Origin: JAOUGY01 sp963792365
GTDB taxonomy: Bacteria > Actinomycetota > Acidimicrobiia > Spongiisociales > ZC4RG35
Direction of reading: 5' to 3'
NCBI GenBank assembly: GCA_963792365.1
Contig: CAWBVW010000001.1
Location: forward strand, 186,001 to 250,000
DNA: 64,000 bases
In this document: in pieces, positions 17,424 to 26,932 of the stretch
Numbering within the stretch: position 1 is the stretch's first letter
How the letters are laid out: every line of letters starts with the position of its first letter
Notes under the pieces: generated by a model
The model's database searches: none
Told to the model about the DNA's origin: nothing
The model's input: the letters and a program-made list of their open reading frames with translations, nothing else
Translations under genes and position numbers: made by a program

Positions 17424-19769
17424 TCAGGGCGTCGTCGTCTCCGGCGCGTCGTCGGTGACCTCATCGGATGCGGCGGCCGATGCAGATTCGATGGTCATCG
17501 TGATCAGACCCCGGCCTTCTTCGTACTGCAACCGGTATCGAGCTCCGTCACGGACCACGCTCCCGTCGAGATCCAAGGTCGGATCCTCGACGTCGAGGCC
17601 GAGCTCGGCCATGACGGTGCGGAGGTCGGATCCGCTCAGGTCCGGTTCGGCCACATTGATCGCAACACCCAACGCCTGAAGGCCGAGCGCATCGTCGGTT
17701 GCGTCGCCCCGGGGATCGAGCACCAGGCGGTACCAGGCCAGCGTGCCGTCGTCGTCGAATGACCACTCCAGACCGAGGAACTCGGTGAATCCGAGACCGG
17801 ACGTGTCCGCTGGGATCTCGCGTCCGATCAGGATCTGGGAACTCACTCGTCCTGCAATCGAATCCCACCGTTCTACGAAGTCCGCCGAACCGAGGTCGAG
17901 TACTGGCGCAGCGACGAACGAAGGCACTTCGCCGTCGGTCGACCCCTGCTCGTCTACCGTGGTCGTGGTGACGGCTCCCTCCCCAGGAGTGCTGGGCACG
18001 GTCGTGGCTTGTGGCAGCGTCGTCGCGGGTGGTTGAGCCTGTTCGTCGGTGACTTGGTCGGCGAGGTAGCGAATGATGGCAGGAGTGCTCAGTGCGATGC
18101 CTGCGATCACGAACAGAATCACGAAGCCGATGGTCAGCTTCTTCACGAGCGCCGGGGTGAAACGCCGGACTTTTGCCCCACTTCGCAGCTGTTCCTGGCT
18201 CGCCATGATCTGGTCGGCAACCGACATCTCACCATCGTCGGCTTCGTCGTTCCCACCGTCACCACCCACTCCGCCGTCACCGCCGGCCGCCGCTCGATCA
18301 CGCATGGCACCGGCAACGGAGGCGAAACGCTCGGTCGCAGTCTTGGAGAACATGCCGGAACTCCGTCGAGCGGCGGCAGATTCGACGTCGGGCTCCTCGA
18401 CCTCGACTGGTTCGGCGTATCCCACGCCCGATACGGCTCCGTCGAGATCGAATGAGGCGGCAGGGTTCAGTGCATCGGCCACCTCTTCGGCTTCCACACG
18501 ATCTCGGTATGCCGGTGCTTCGGCCTCGTACCGGACATGCTCGATGTCCGTCTCCGAAACTGCCGGCTCGACGTCGTCGACATGCGGGGCATCGGCTGCC
18601 GCCCGGCTCGAAAGGTCGAATCCGATTGCGTCGGCCAGTGCGTCCGGTTCGACTTCCGACGCCACGTCGAGGTCCGGTTCTTCCGCGTGATAGATCGCAT
18701 CCTCTGATGCGATGGCTTCCTGAGAATCTTCTCGGGATGCATCTAGCAGCGCATCCACGTCATCGAAGTCGCCGGGGTGCGCGGTGTCACCGGCCGGGTC
18801 GGCTGCACCGTATTCGGTGTCCCCGTGCTCGGCACCGCCAGATACGCCGAGAAGCCGGTCGAGGTTTTCGATGTCGAATGCTTTCTCGACGTCCTCCTCG
18901 GCGTCCTCGACCGTCGGGTCGGCCGCGGCCTGTGGCTCCCACTCCGGGACCTCCGTGCTCGCGTGTGACCACCCTGACGCGTCGATGGCCGCCCGCTCGT
19001 CGACAGCGGGGTCTGCTGTGTGATCGGCATCGATACTCGGTTGCAGCCAGTCGTCAGAGGCCTCCGGGGCCGTTTCGCTGCTCGAGGCCGTGGTGTCGAA
19101 CACGGAGACCGAGCTCTCCGCGTCTGCCGGCTCGTCGCTCGCGTTGGCGACCACTTCGACTTCCGCCCCGGCGATGTGGTCGGCGCCCTCGACCCGAGCC
19201 ACGGCCTCGTCCGGTTCTGCCGCTCCTTGCGCAGAGACATCCGGGGTCGAGGCGACCCGGTCTCGATCGTCCGCATCGGAATCGGCCGTGGACGTATCCG
19301 AGGGCTGATCGGCGAAATCGTCCTCGTCGGTGTCGAACTCCGGATATGCCGTGGCAAACAGCGCCTCGAGGGTCACCGCAATGTCGTCTGCGGACTCGTC
19401 CGGGACGATCGATGTGTAATCCTCACCGCCGCCGAGTACCTGGTCGAGTGCAGCCTCGAGGTCGAAGGCCGACGTCGACGCACCGGCGGACGCCGCTCTT
19501 GGAGCGGTCGGCGGTGTCTCGGTCGACGCCATCCCGCCCGCAACGGCAGCGAAGGCATCGGGATGATCGGGTCGGAACGATACGCCCTCGCCGTCGAGGG
19601 TCAGGCGGTAGCCGCCCTCGGCGGGTGTGATCTCACAAGACTCGATGGGCCATGATCCGATCTCGGACACCCCTGTGGTCAACCGCAGGCGTCCACCTGC
19701 GATTTCGAGGTCGACATCGACCTCTTCACCCTCGGCTAGGGCCAGCTTTCCCGGGAAGGTCCCGATCAT
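17424..19769 (-). CDS. Single-pass membrane protein with long acidic linker; paralogue of the gene at 20602
   Basis: This 781-residue protein belongs to no family I recognise. Residues 1-80 form a compact beta-rich domain (FPGKLALAEGEEVDVDLEI, SEIGSWPIESCEI, LTLDGEGVSF). A long acidic, Ala/Asp/Glu-rich and probably disordered linker runs to about 530, and a basic stretch leads to a membrane segment at about 543-565. A Thr/Pro linker and an outer domain (about 620-760) beginning DFVERWDSIAGRVSSQILIG follow. N-terminal and outer domains both match the gene at 20602-21567. The ATG at 19769 aligns with that paralogue; the frame stays open 216 bp further upstream. A lytic transglycosylase-like gene lies between the two. 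Confidence 0.8.
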   Translation of the reverse strand: MIGTFPGKLALAEGEEVDVDLEIAGGRLRLTTGVSEIGSWPIESCEITPAEGGYRLTLDGEGVSFRPDHPDAFAAVAGGMASTETPPTAPRAASAGASTSAFDLEAALDQVLGGGEDYTSIVPDESADDIAVTLEALFATAYPEFDTDEDDFADQPSDTSTADSDADDRDRVASTPDVSAQGAAEPDEAVARVEGADHIAGAEVEVVANASDEPADAESSVSVFDTTASSSETAPEASDDWLQPSIDADHTADPAVDERAAIDASGWSHASTEVPEWEPQAAADPTVEDAEEDVEKAFDIENLDRLLGVSGGAEHGDTEYGAADPAGDTAHPGDFDDVDALLDASREDSQEAIASEDAIYHAEEPDLDVASEVEPDALADAIGFDLSSRAAADAPHVDDVEPAVSETDIEHVRYEAEAPAYRDRVEAEEVADALNPAASFDLDGAVSGVGYAEPVEVEEPDVESAAARRSSGMFSKTATERFASVAGAMRDRAAAGGDGGVGGDGGNDEADDGEMSVADQIMASQEQLRSGAKVRRFTPALVKKLTIGFVILFVIAGIALSTPAIIRYLADQVTDEQAQPPATTLPQATTVPSTPGEGAVTTTTVDEQGSTDGEVPSFVAAPVLDLGSADFVERWDSIAGRVSSQILIGREIPADTSGLGFTEFLGLEWSFDDDGTLAWYRLVLDPRGDATDDALGLQALGVAINVAEPDLSGSDLRTVMAELGLDVEDPTLDLDGSVVRDGARYRLQYEEGRGLITMTIESASAAASDEVTDDAPETTTP

Positions 19770-19924
19770 CTTTTCGTATCCACCCTGAGCTTGGTTCCAC
19801 TCCACCCATCGGCCAATCAACGGCCGGTCTTGAAGACGACATCCAAAAGACCCTCCGCCCCTCACCATGCCTGCCCCCTCGGCATCATGATGGACCGACA
19901 AACCGACCGACTCCCGATCGGACG

Positions 19925-20515
19925 TCACCAACACTGGCCGGACGCAGACCAGTGGGACCATCCTCCGCCCTCGTACACCAGCCACGCCGCAACTGCAACG
20001 TTAGCGACAGGATCGAATATATCGCTTTGGTACCACCCAGCTCTATAGGCCCTCCGGTCCCATTCCGAACCGAGATGCTGGAAGAGGCCGCTGGCGCTGC
20101 TCGAGGGATTCTTGGCGTAGGGGTCACCGCCGGACTCGCATGAGATGACATCCAAAGCCCGCTCCACGTCTTCGGGATCGAAGAAGCGCTCGACCAATGG
20201 TCGCCAGTCCATCGCCGATGAAACGGCTCCGGGGACCAGGAGATAGGGGTCGAGCTCGATCGGATCTGTCTCCCGATACGAGATTCTGTTGCAGGTCGCC
20301 GTCGACAGCGGGACCTGGCAGCCGTGTAGCGTCCGCTCTGACACCACTTCTGGCACGTCGACGATCGAACGAACCTCGTTCAGCGCGGGGAACGGCGCGG
20401 TGTTGGGTGGGATGCGGTACGGGACATGGTCACTCGACGGGATCCAGGCGCCACCTGAAAAGGCGATCATGGCGATCATGGCTATCCCGGCGAGCGATGA
20501 CGCGATGGCGCGCAT
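19925..20515 (-). CDS. Secreted lytic transglycosylase / lysozyme-like protein
   Basis: A 196-residue protein with an N-terminal signal sequence (MRAIASSLAGIAMIAMIAFS). Its C-terminal lysozyme-fold domain of about 90 residues starts WRPLVERFF and has the catalytic-glutamate motif ISCESGGDP, then SSASGLFQHL and AAWLVYEGGGW. This pattern fits small actinobacterial transglycosylases that cut peptidoglycan glycan strands. A GGAGG site precedes the ATG by six bases. The two flanking genes on the same strand encode related membrane proteins, suggesting a three-gene cell-wall unit. Confidence 0.85.
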   Translation of the reverse strand: MRAIASSLAGIAMIAMIAFSGGAWIPSSDHVPYRIPPNTAPFPALNEVRSIVDVPEVVSERTLHGCQVPLSTATCNRISYRETDPIELDPYLLVPGAVSSAMDWRPLVERFFDPEDVERALDVISCESGGDPYAKNPSSSASGLFQHLGSEWDRRAYRAGWYQSDIFDPVANVAVAAWLVYEGGGWSHWSASGQCW

Positions 20516-20601
20516 CGAAGCCTCCAGACAGGGGAAAACCCGGCGTCACCGGGTGGGGAGCCCGAAACCCTACCGGTTCTTCTGGATCAGGCGAATTCGG
20601 A

Positions 20602-21567
20602 TCAGCCTGCCTGTGAGATTCCGAACGCGAGCAGATCGGCTTCGGTTCCCTCGAGATCTACGAACAGCAACCAGTAGCGGACCCCGTTTTCGATGACCTC
20701 GCCGTCGACGTTTTCCAGCGAGAGTTCGTTTGGGAACCCCGGCAGCCCGAGCTGCCGGATGATTCGTGTGCGATCGCCATCGGAGAGACTCGGGTCGACC
20801 ACCTCCATGGCCAAACCGATCGTCGCCAGTGCGAATGCCGTCTCGTCGGGAGAGGTCGTGGGTTGTATCGAGATCTTGATGGTCGCGACCGTGCCGTCCC
20901 CATCGACTCCGCCCGTGAGCAGCACCTGGTCGGACAGCGCCGCTTCGAACCTGCCCGTACCGAAGCGACCTCCTATGACCATCCGAGCGGCGCGGTCCAC
21001 GACCGTTTCGTTCCAGCGCTCGCGGAACCCGTCTGGTGTGAGGGTGAAGAGCGTGTCGGCAACAGGGGCCGTAACGGTCGTGCTCGGGCGCACCACGACA
21101 GGCTCGTCGTTCCGGGACCCTCTTCCCACCGCCCATGCTCCGATCGCCACGAGTGCCGCCGCAGCGATTACCACACCGGTCACCGCCCAGGGCATCCGAC
21201 GCTCGGATACGGCCTGAACGGCGGGGGGCTCCTCGACCATTTCGACGGGCGGCGGCTCGGCATTCGGCTCGATCGGCATGGTCCGGATGACGTTGATTCG
21301 ATCCGCGATGCTGGAACCGTGGAAACGGTCGGCGGCCACCTTCCCGAACTCGTGTTCGTTCACGGGAAGGAAAAGCGTGCGCTCACCATCGATGCTGAGT
21401 TCGAACTCGGCGTCACTACGCCTCGACACCCGGCAGTACTTCATGGGCCAGGTTCCGACCTCCGCTCCTTCGGCGGAAACCGTCAACGTGTCGTCGGTGA
21501 TGGTCAGGACGGCGTCTACGACCGTACCGTCGTGCAGCCTGAGCTTGCCGGAGAAGGAGTCGAGCAC
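20602..21567 (-). CDS. Single-pass membrane protein; short paralogue of the gene at 17424
   Basis: A 321-residue protein with the layout of its neighbour but a short linker. The N-terminal domain reads FSGKLRLHDGTVVDAVLTI, AEVGTWPMKYCRV and ELSIDGERTLF, matching FPGKLAL..., SEIGSWPIESCEI and LTLDGEGVSF in the paralogue. A membrane segment follows at about 124-146 (TGVVIAAAALVAIGAWAVG). The outer domain, about 165-320, begins GFRERWNETVVDRAARMVIG and ends with NGVRYWLLFVDLEG. GTG 21567 is chosen because it aligns exactly with the paralogue's start; GTG 21600 would add 11 residues. Function is unknown. Confidence 0.78.
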   Translation of the reverse strand: MLDSFSGKLRLHDGTVVDAVLTITDDTLTVSAEGAEVGTWPMKYCRVSRRSDAEFELSIDGERTLFLPVNEHEFGKVAADRFHGSSIADRINVIRTMPIEPNAEPPPVEMVEEPPAVQAVSERRMPWAVTGVVIAAAALVAIGAWAVGRGSRNDEPVVVRPSTTVTAPVADTLFTLTPDGFRERWNETVVDRAARMVIGGRFGTGRFEAALSDQVLLTGGVDGDGTVATIKISIQPTTSPDETAFALATIGLAMEVVDPSLSDGDRTRIIRQLGLPGFPNELSLENVDGEVIENGVRYWLLFVDLEGTEADLLAFGISQAG

Positions 21568-21676
21568 GAACCAAGACGGTACCCTCGATACCGCCTTCAC
21601 GCCAGGACTTCGCGGCCTCGTTCACGCGGATCTCGGAGTGTCCCACGAACCTGCGCCAGGCAATACCCTTCTGCGC

Positions 21677-24079
21677 ATGTCGCTTCCCGTCGAAGCATCG
21701 CTGCCCGAGATCGTCGAACTGTTGAGCCGCTGCGGCTCCGGGGTCCTCGTGGCACCACCCGGTTCTGGCAAGACGACCGTGGTGCCTCTTCGCCTCTTGG
21801 AGCACGTCAGTGGTCGAATCGTGGTGCTCGAACCCAGGCGGTTGGCTACCCGGGCGGCAGCCCGGCGCATGGCCCATCTGTTGGGCGAGGAGGTCGGTGA
21901 GACGGTCGGATACGTCACCCGCGACGATCGGATGGTCGGACCGCGCACCCAGGTCGAAGTGGTGACCGAAGGTGTGCTCACACGTCGACTACAGCGGGAC
22001 CCTGAGCTCACCGGCACCGGCATGGTGATCTTCGACGAGTTTCACGAGCGGAACCTCCAAACGGATCTGGGCCTCGCCCTCACCCTCGACGTTCGCAACG
22101 AAATACGAACCGATCTCCAGGTCTTGATCATGTCGGCCACTCTCGACGCCGATCGGGTCGCAGCGCTGTTGGGGACCCATGTCGTGACGTCGGACGCGAG
22201 GTCCCATCCTGTCGAGATTCGCTGGACACCCCCCAAGCGCAAGGCTCGCATCGAGGACCACGCAGCGGCCGTCATCATGCGAGCGCTGGATACGGAGATC
22301 GGTGACGTGCTCGTGTTCCTCCCAGGCATCCGTGAGATCGACCGGGTGGCGGCCCAACTCGAGGAGAGGCGAGCACCCTGCGAGATCCACCGGCTTCACG
22401 GCTCATTGCCTGCGGCCGAGCAGGACGCCGCGATCACTCCGTCGTCGAGAAGGAAAGTGGTTCTGTCGACCGACATCGCCGAGACGAGCTTGACGGTGGA
22501 GGGGGTCCGCATCGTCATCGACTCCGGTATGGCCCGGGCGCCACGATTCGACGCCCATACCGGCATGACGAGGCTGCGGACGATCTCGGTCTCGCGAGCA
22601 TCGTCCGATCAGCGGGCGGGGCGGGCAGGCCGGACCGAACCCGGCGTCGCGTATCGGCTCTGGTCGAAGATCGAGCATGCCGCGCGTCGCCCTCACATCG
22701 ACCCTGAGATCACGCAGGTCGATCTCGCCGGCCTGGTCCTGGAGACGAAGGCCTGGGGAGCCTCGTCCCCGTACGATCTCGCCTTCCTCGACCCGCCCTC
22801 CGCCGGCGCGGTCGACGAGGCATTTCGCCTGCTCGAGGATCTGGGGGCGGTGGACAAAGGAGGCATGCTGACCCGAATCGGCCGCGACATGTCCGATCTG
22901 CCGCTGCACCCCCGCTTGTCACACATGGTGTTGGCCGCAGGCGCCGATGCCGGTCTGGCATGTGTGCTCGCTGCGATCGCCGAGGAACGGGACCCCTTTG
23001 CCCATCGCAGGGATCAGGCATCGGTCGACATAGCCCTTCGCGTGGCTGCGGTCACCGGCATCGGATCCGACGCCGGGGCCGACCGCCGGACAGTCGCTCG
23101 CATCCGACGAACGGCGGAGGATCTTGCCAGGCGGGCCGGCGTGGCAGGGCTCGATGTCGACGTCGATCGGTGCGGGTCCACCCTGGCGCTGGCCTATCCG
23201 GATCGTATAGCCATCCGACGTGGAAGTGCCGGTCGTTTTCAGCTGCGGACGGGCACGACGGTGTGGGTTCCCTCGAACGACCCTCTCGCGACCGAAGGCT
23301 GCTTGGTGGCAGCGGATCTCGACGGGAAGCGCAAGGACAGTCGGATTCGACTGGCAGCGCCGCTCGACGTCGAAGACCTCACTGTGCTGTTCGAGGATCA
23401 GATCGAAGTCGATGAGCGGCTCGCGTGGGCAGGTGATCGATTGGTCGAGCGTGTTTCCACCCGGCTCGGCGGGCTCGTGCTGGCGGAGCACGAGACGAGG
23501 GCCGAACCGGGTCCGGACACGGTCAGCGCCGTCCTGGAACGCATTCGGCGCAAACCGAGGTTGTTGGCGTGGCCACCAGCGGCGATCGAACTCCGCCAAA
23601 GGGTCGAGTTCGTCCGATCACGGCAGCCCGACGCCGGGTGGCCCGACTGGAGCGACGAGCACCTCATCGGGACGCTCGACGAGTGGTTGGGGCCTGAGAT
23701 CTTTCTGGTCACCAGCCTCGACGAACTGTCGCTCGTCGACCTCAGTCGCGTGCTTTCCCGCCAACTCGACCATGACCAGCGCCGACGATTGGACATCGAG
23801 GCGCCAACACATCTCGAACTACCTTCTGGTCGTCGCATACCGATCGACTATTCCTCCGACGAGCCGGCCATCTCATCTCGGGTCCAGGACTTCTTCGGCG
23901 TGCGTTCCACTCCTGAGGTCGCCGGCCAGCCGCTGGTCATCACGCTCCTGTCTCCTGCGGGTCGTCCCGTACAGGTGACTCGCGACCTCGCCGGCTTCTG
24001 GGCCGGCAGCTGGCAAGACGTCCGCAGGGAGATGGCAGGGCGGTACCCCAAGCACGCCTGGCCGGAGAACCCCGGCTGA
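21677..24079 (+). CDS. hrpB: ATP-dependent helicase HrpB
   Basis: An 800-residue DExH-box helicase. Walker A is at residues 29-34 (GSGKTT) and the DEFH box at 120-123, followed by MSATLDA, VLVFLPGIREID, STDIAETSLTVEGVRIVIDSG and the arginine-finger motif DQRAGRAGR. The C-terminal half has the HrpB-specific region with LPLHPRLSHMV and ends GRYPKHAWPENPG, a classic HrpB tail. The cellular role of bacterial HrpB is poorly defined. The frame is open 399 bp upstream of ATG 21677, but that part is antisense to the divergent membrane-protein gene, and ATG 21677 gives the normal length. Confidence 0.93.
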   Translation: MSLPVEASLPEIVELLSRCGSGVLVAPPGSGKTTVVPLRLLEHVSGRIVVLEPRRLATRAAARRMAHLLGEEVGETVGYVTRDDRMVGPRTQVEVVTEGVLTRRLQRDPELTGTGMVIFDEFHERNLQTDLGLALTLDVRNEIRTDLQVLIMSATLDADRVAALLGTHVVTSDARSHPVEIRWTPPKRKARIEDHAAAVIMRALDTEIGDVLVFLPGIREIDRVAAQLEERRAPCEIHRLHGSLPAAEQDAAITPSSRRKVVLSTDIAETSLTVEGVRIVIDSGMARAPRFDAHTGMTRLRTISVSRASSDQRAGRAGRTEPGVAYRLWSKIEHAARRPHIDPEITQVDLAGLVLETKAWGASSPYDLAFLDPPSAGAVDEAFRLLEDLGAVDKGGMLTRIGRDMSDLPLHPRLSHMVLAAGADAGLACVLAAIAEERDPFAHRRDQASVDIALRVAAVTGIGSDAGADRRTVARIRRTAEDLARRAGVAGLDVDVDRCGSTLALAYPDRIAIRRGSAGRFQLRTGTTVWVPSNDPLATEGCLVAADLDGKRKDSRIRLAAPLDVEDLTVLFEDQIEVDERLAWAGDRLVERVSTRLGGLVLAEHETRAEPGPDTVSAVLERIRRKPRLLAWPPAAIELRQRVEFVRSRQPDAGWPDWSDEHLIGTLDEWLGPEIFLVTSLDELSLVDLSRVLSRQLDHDQRRRLDIEAPTHLELPSGRRIPIDYSSDEPAISSRVQDFFGVRSTPEVAGQPLVITLLSPAGRPVQVTRDLAGFWAGSWQDVRREMAGRYPKHAWPENPG

Positions 24080-24142
24080 ACAGGCGAGCCCGGCCGGAAG
24101 CGCGCCGCGCGAGGTCACACACGGACTCCTACGCTTGGACCC

Positions 24143-25282
24143 ATGGCACATGACCGTCGGAGCGAGGAAGCGGAGAATCCCACCACGCGGTTCTTCGACA
24201 CACGCGCTGCGTACACGATGTTCGTCACGGCCACCGACGAGAAGCCGCGGGTGGCGGAGCGGATCGGCGAACAAGCCGATCATCTGACCGTCAGCCCACC
24301 AGGCCTTCGGGTTCTCGATGCGGGAATGGGCGATGCCACCGTGCTGTCTCATCTCATGCGCCGCCTCCATCGGTCGCTGCCGCACATCCCCCTCCAGGTG
24401 GTGGCGAAAGAGATCTCCATCGAGGACGTCCGCCAGGCACTCGCCAAGCTCCCTGACCGGCTGCTCGAGCACCCCGAGACGGTATTCGTCGTGACCAACA
24501 TGCGGTTCTCCGAGACCCCGACGCTCACGCCGCACGCCGGATCGAGGCCACCGGTGTGGCGTGAGGTGGCGCTGGAGGGAACAACGAGCCTCGACTTCAC
24601 CGATCAGATCAGACATCTCGTCCCAACTCTGGCCGACGACTGGCGGGTGATGACCAGCGCGAAGTCCGGCAACCCCGTCTACGTCCAACCCGTCGTGCTT
24701 GTGATCTATCGCCGCGATCGTGAGTTTCTCCTTCGGCCGCTCATTCCACGACCGGGTGAGGTGGTCGGTGAATACGACCTGATCATCGCCGCCCAGAGCT
24801 ACCGAGCCAGCACCTCGATCGACCGCAAGGTCTCCAACGTCCTCAAGCCTCTCGCTCGGGCCCTGGCGGCGGGAGGCCGTCTCGTCGGTGTCCATTCGTA
24901 CGGCAACGACCCGGGGATGGAGATCATCAGAGGCATCTGGCCTGAAGAATCCCCCTTCCCGCACGGTCGAGCGGCCGTGATCGCCGAGGCGCGCCGGCAG
25001 CTCGAGGACGACGAGTCGTTGCGGTTCCCCAATCTGAGTGACGAGGAGTCCCTGTTCAGCTATCGGCTTCACACGATGCCGTCCGACGAATCGGAACACA
25101 TAGGAACGTCGACGTTGGTCGCCGGCTTCACGGCGGCCGCCTATGTGGCCCAGATCGACGAGCCACGACTCTCCGATGCCGTGGCCACCGGCCGCTATCT
25201 CGAACCCACGAGGACCGTCATCGACCAATACGGGGGCATATGGTTCAACGACGAGATGTATCTGATCGAGCGCCGAGCCTGA
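24143..25282 (+). CDS. Class I SAM-dependent methyltransferase-like protein
   Basis: A 379-residue protein with a Rossmann-type motif I in RVLDAGMGDATVLSHLMR (about residues 54-71), a following acidic strand VVAKEISIED, and EYDLIIAAQSYRA and LAAGGRLVGVHSYG in the positions of motifs IV and V of class I methyltransferases. A C-terminal region of about 100 residues is unfamiliar. The substrate is not evident. It sits 63 bp after hrpB on the same strand and is followed by a short-period repeat. The assignment rests on motif order, not on a specific family match. Confidence 0.65.
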   Translation: MAHDRRSEEAENPTTRFFDTRAAYTMFVTATDEKPRVAERIGEQADHLTVSPPGLRVLDAGMGDATVLSHLMRRLHRSLPHIPLQVVAKEISIEDVRQALAKLPDRLLEHPETVFVVTNMRFSETPTLTPHAGSRPPVWREVALEGTTSLDFTDQIRHLVPTLADDWRVMTSAKSGNPVYVQPVVLVIYRRDREFLLRPLIPRPGEVVGEYDLIIAAQSYRASTSIDRKVSNVLKPLARALAAGGRLVGVHSYGNDPGMEIIRGIWPEESPFPHGRAAVIAEARRQLEDDESLRFPNLSDEESLFSYRLHTMPSDESEHIGTSTLVAGFTAAAYVAQIDEPRLSDAVATGRYLEPTRTVIDQYGGIWFNDEMYLIERRA

Positions 25283-25285
25283 CTA

Positions 25286-25394
25286 CCCAGTCCCCGGTCC
25301 CAAGTCCCGAGTCCCCGGTCTCCAGTCCACACGTCCCCAGCCCCTTGTACTTAGTACTAGATACTTAGTACTCAGTACTCAGTACCTAGTACTG
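25286..25394. repeat. Two adjoining short-period repeats (AGTCCC type and AGTACT type)
   Basis: From about 25286 to 25342 the sequence cycles through variants of AGTCCC and CCCGGTCT (for example AAGTCCC, GAGTCCCC, CAGTCC). From 25345 to 25394 it switches to a 7-9 bp cycle around the palindrome AGTACT. Four exact copies and three single-mismatch copies are separated by TTAG, CTC or CT. The array fills the gap between two convergent genes. The repeat is much more AT-rich than its surroundings. No coding potential is seen. Confidence 0.8.
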
Positions 25395-25407
25395 GGTGCT
25401 CGACTAC

Positions 25408-26847
25408 TCACCAACTCTGGTCGAGGGGTTTGCCCTCCGAGTAGCCGCTGGTGGATTGGATGCCGATGACTGCCCGCTCGTAGAACTCCTCCACGGTGCG
25501 TGCACCGGCGTAGGTGAATGCCGACCGGACACCCATCACGATCTGGTCGATGATGTCTTCGACACCCGGGCTCGACGGGGAGAGGTACATCCTGGAGGCC
25601 GAGATGCCTTCTTCGAAGAGCTCCTTGCGGGCGCGCTGGATACCGGACTCGGTGCGCGTGCGAATCGTGACGGCCCGCTTGGAGGCCATCCCGTAGTTCT
25701 CCTTGTAGAGCCTTCCCTCGGGATCGCGGAGCGTGTCGGCAGCCGATTCGTACGTGCCGGCGAACCATGACCCGATCATCACCGACGCCGCGCCGGCGGC
25801 GAGCGCCAACGCCACATCACGCGGATGGCGCACCCCTCCGTCCGCCCACACGTGGCGACCCAGCGCCCGAGCCGCCTCCGAACACTCGTGGACCGCGGAG
25901 AACTGCGGGCGACCGACACCGGTCATCATCCGTGTCGTGCACATGGCCCCCGGCCCGACTCCCACCTTGATGATGTCTGCGCCGGCATCGACGAGGTCGC
26001 GGACGCCGGATGCGGTGACCACATTGCCCGCCACGAGAGGCCGATCGTCCACGATCTTCCTGACCATGGCCAGCACCTCCAGCATCTTGTTTTGATGGCC
26101 ATGTGCGGTGTCGACCACGATGACGTCGACATCGGCGTCCATCAACTCTCGGGTGGCTGCTGCCACGTCGCCGTTGACGCCGATCGCCGCTCCAACGAGA
26201 AGGCGCTCATCATCGTCCACCGCCGGCCGGTAGACGGTCGCCCGCAGAGCACCTTTCTCGGTGATGAACCCCACCAGGCGACCGTCTGCGCCGATCACCG
26301 GAGCCATGTGGATACGGCGTTCGGACAACGCATCGAACATCGCGTCGATCGACATTCCGGCGTCGAGAGAGATCGGATCTCGTCGCATCACCTCGTGCAA
26401 GGGTGTGAACCGGTCGAACCCCACCCCATCGGGTTCGGTGAAGATGCCAACAGGGCGACGATCCCCATCGATGACGACCACCGCGCCGTGGGATCGCTTG
26501 TTGATCAGATCGATTGCGTTGTTGATCGTGTCGGTGGGCTGCAGAGTGATGGGAGTGTCGAGCACACGGTCACACCGCTTGACGAAGGCAGTCATGTCGG
26601 CGATGGCGCCCACGGGCGTGTCTTGGGGAAAGATGGCGATGCCGCCGCGTCGCGCCACCGTCTCCGCCATCCTTCGGCCGGAGACGGCCGTCATGTTGGC
26701 CACGGCGATGGGAATCGTGGTCCCGATGCCGTCGGGCGTGGTGAGGTCGACGTCCATGCGGGAGCCAACCGCGCTGATGGCGGGCACGATGAACACATCG
26801 GAGTAGGTGAGGTCGTGCGCAGGGGTCATGTCGTTGAGGTATCGCAT
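25408..26847 (-). CDS. guaB1: GuaB1 family IMP dehydrogenase-related protein (probable GMP reductase)
   Basis: A 479-residue protein with the IMPDH/GMP-reductase barrel, interrupted by two CBS domains (about residues 90-205). The catalytic cysteine is Cys303 in GPGAMCTTRMMTGVG. VVDTAHGHQNKMLEV and VWADGGVRHPRDVALALAAGA are also typical. Actinobacterial GuaB1 proteins form their own group beside true IMP dehydrogenase, and a mycobacterial member has been shown to reduce GMP to IMP. ATG 26847 (MRYLNDMTPAHDLTYSDVFI) gives the usual length; the frame is open 216 bp further upstream but that part is antisense to the next gene. Confidence 0.9.
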   Translation of the reverse strand: MRYLNDMTPAHDLTYSDVFIVPAISAVGSRMDVDLTTPDGIGTTIPIAVANMTAVSGRRMAETVARRGGIAIFPQDTPVGAIADMTAFVKRCDRVLDTPITLQPTDTINNAIDLINKRSHGAVVVIDGDRRPVGIFTEPDGVGFDRFTPLHEVMRRDPISLDAGMSIDAMFDALSERRIHMAPVIGADGRLVGFITEKGALRATVYRPAVDDDERLLVGAAIGVNGDVAAATRELMDADVDVIVVDTAHGHQNKMLEVLAMVRKIVDDRPLVAGNVVTASGVRDLVDAGADIIKVGVGPGAMCTTRMMTGVGRPQFSAVHECSEAARALGRHVWADGGVRHPRDVALALAAGAASVMIGSWFAGTYESAADTLRDPEGRLYKENYGMASKRAVTIRTRTESGIQRARKELFEEGISASRMYLSPSSPGVEDIIDQIVMGVRSAFTYAGARTVEEFYERAVIGIQSTSGYSEGKPLDQSW

Positions 26848-26932
26848 CGCCCTGTCAGCGTATCCACCGAGAGCCATCGACGCCGGGTGGCGCGACCTCG
26901 ACAGGCGTGGCCACCGGGTAACTTGTGCACCA

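Noticed and set aside
25345..25394. CRISPR-like array
   Set aside because: The repeat unit is 6-9 bp with no spacers of constant length, and no cas genes are near.
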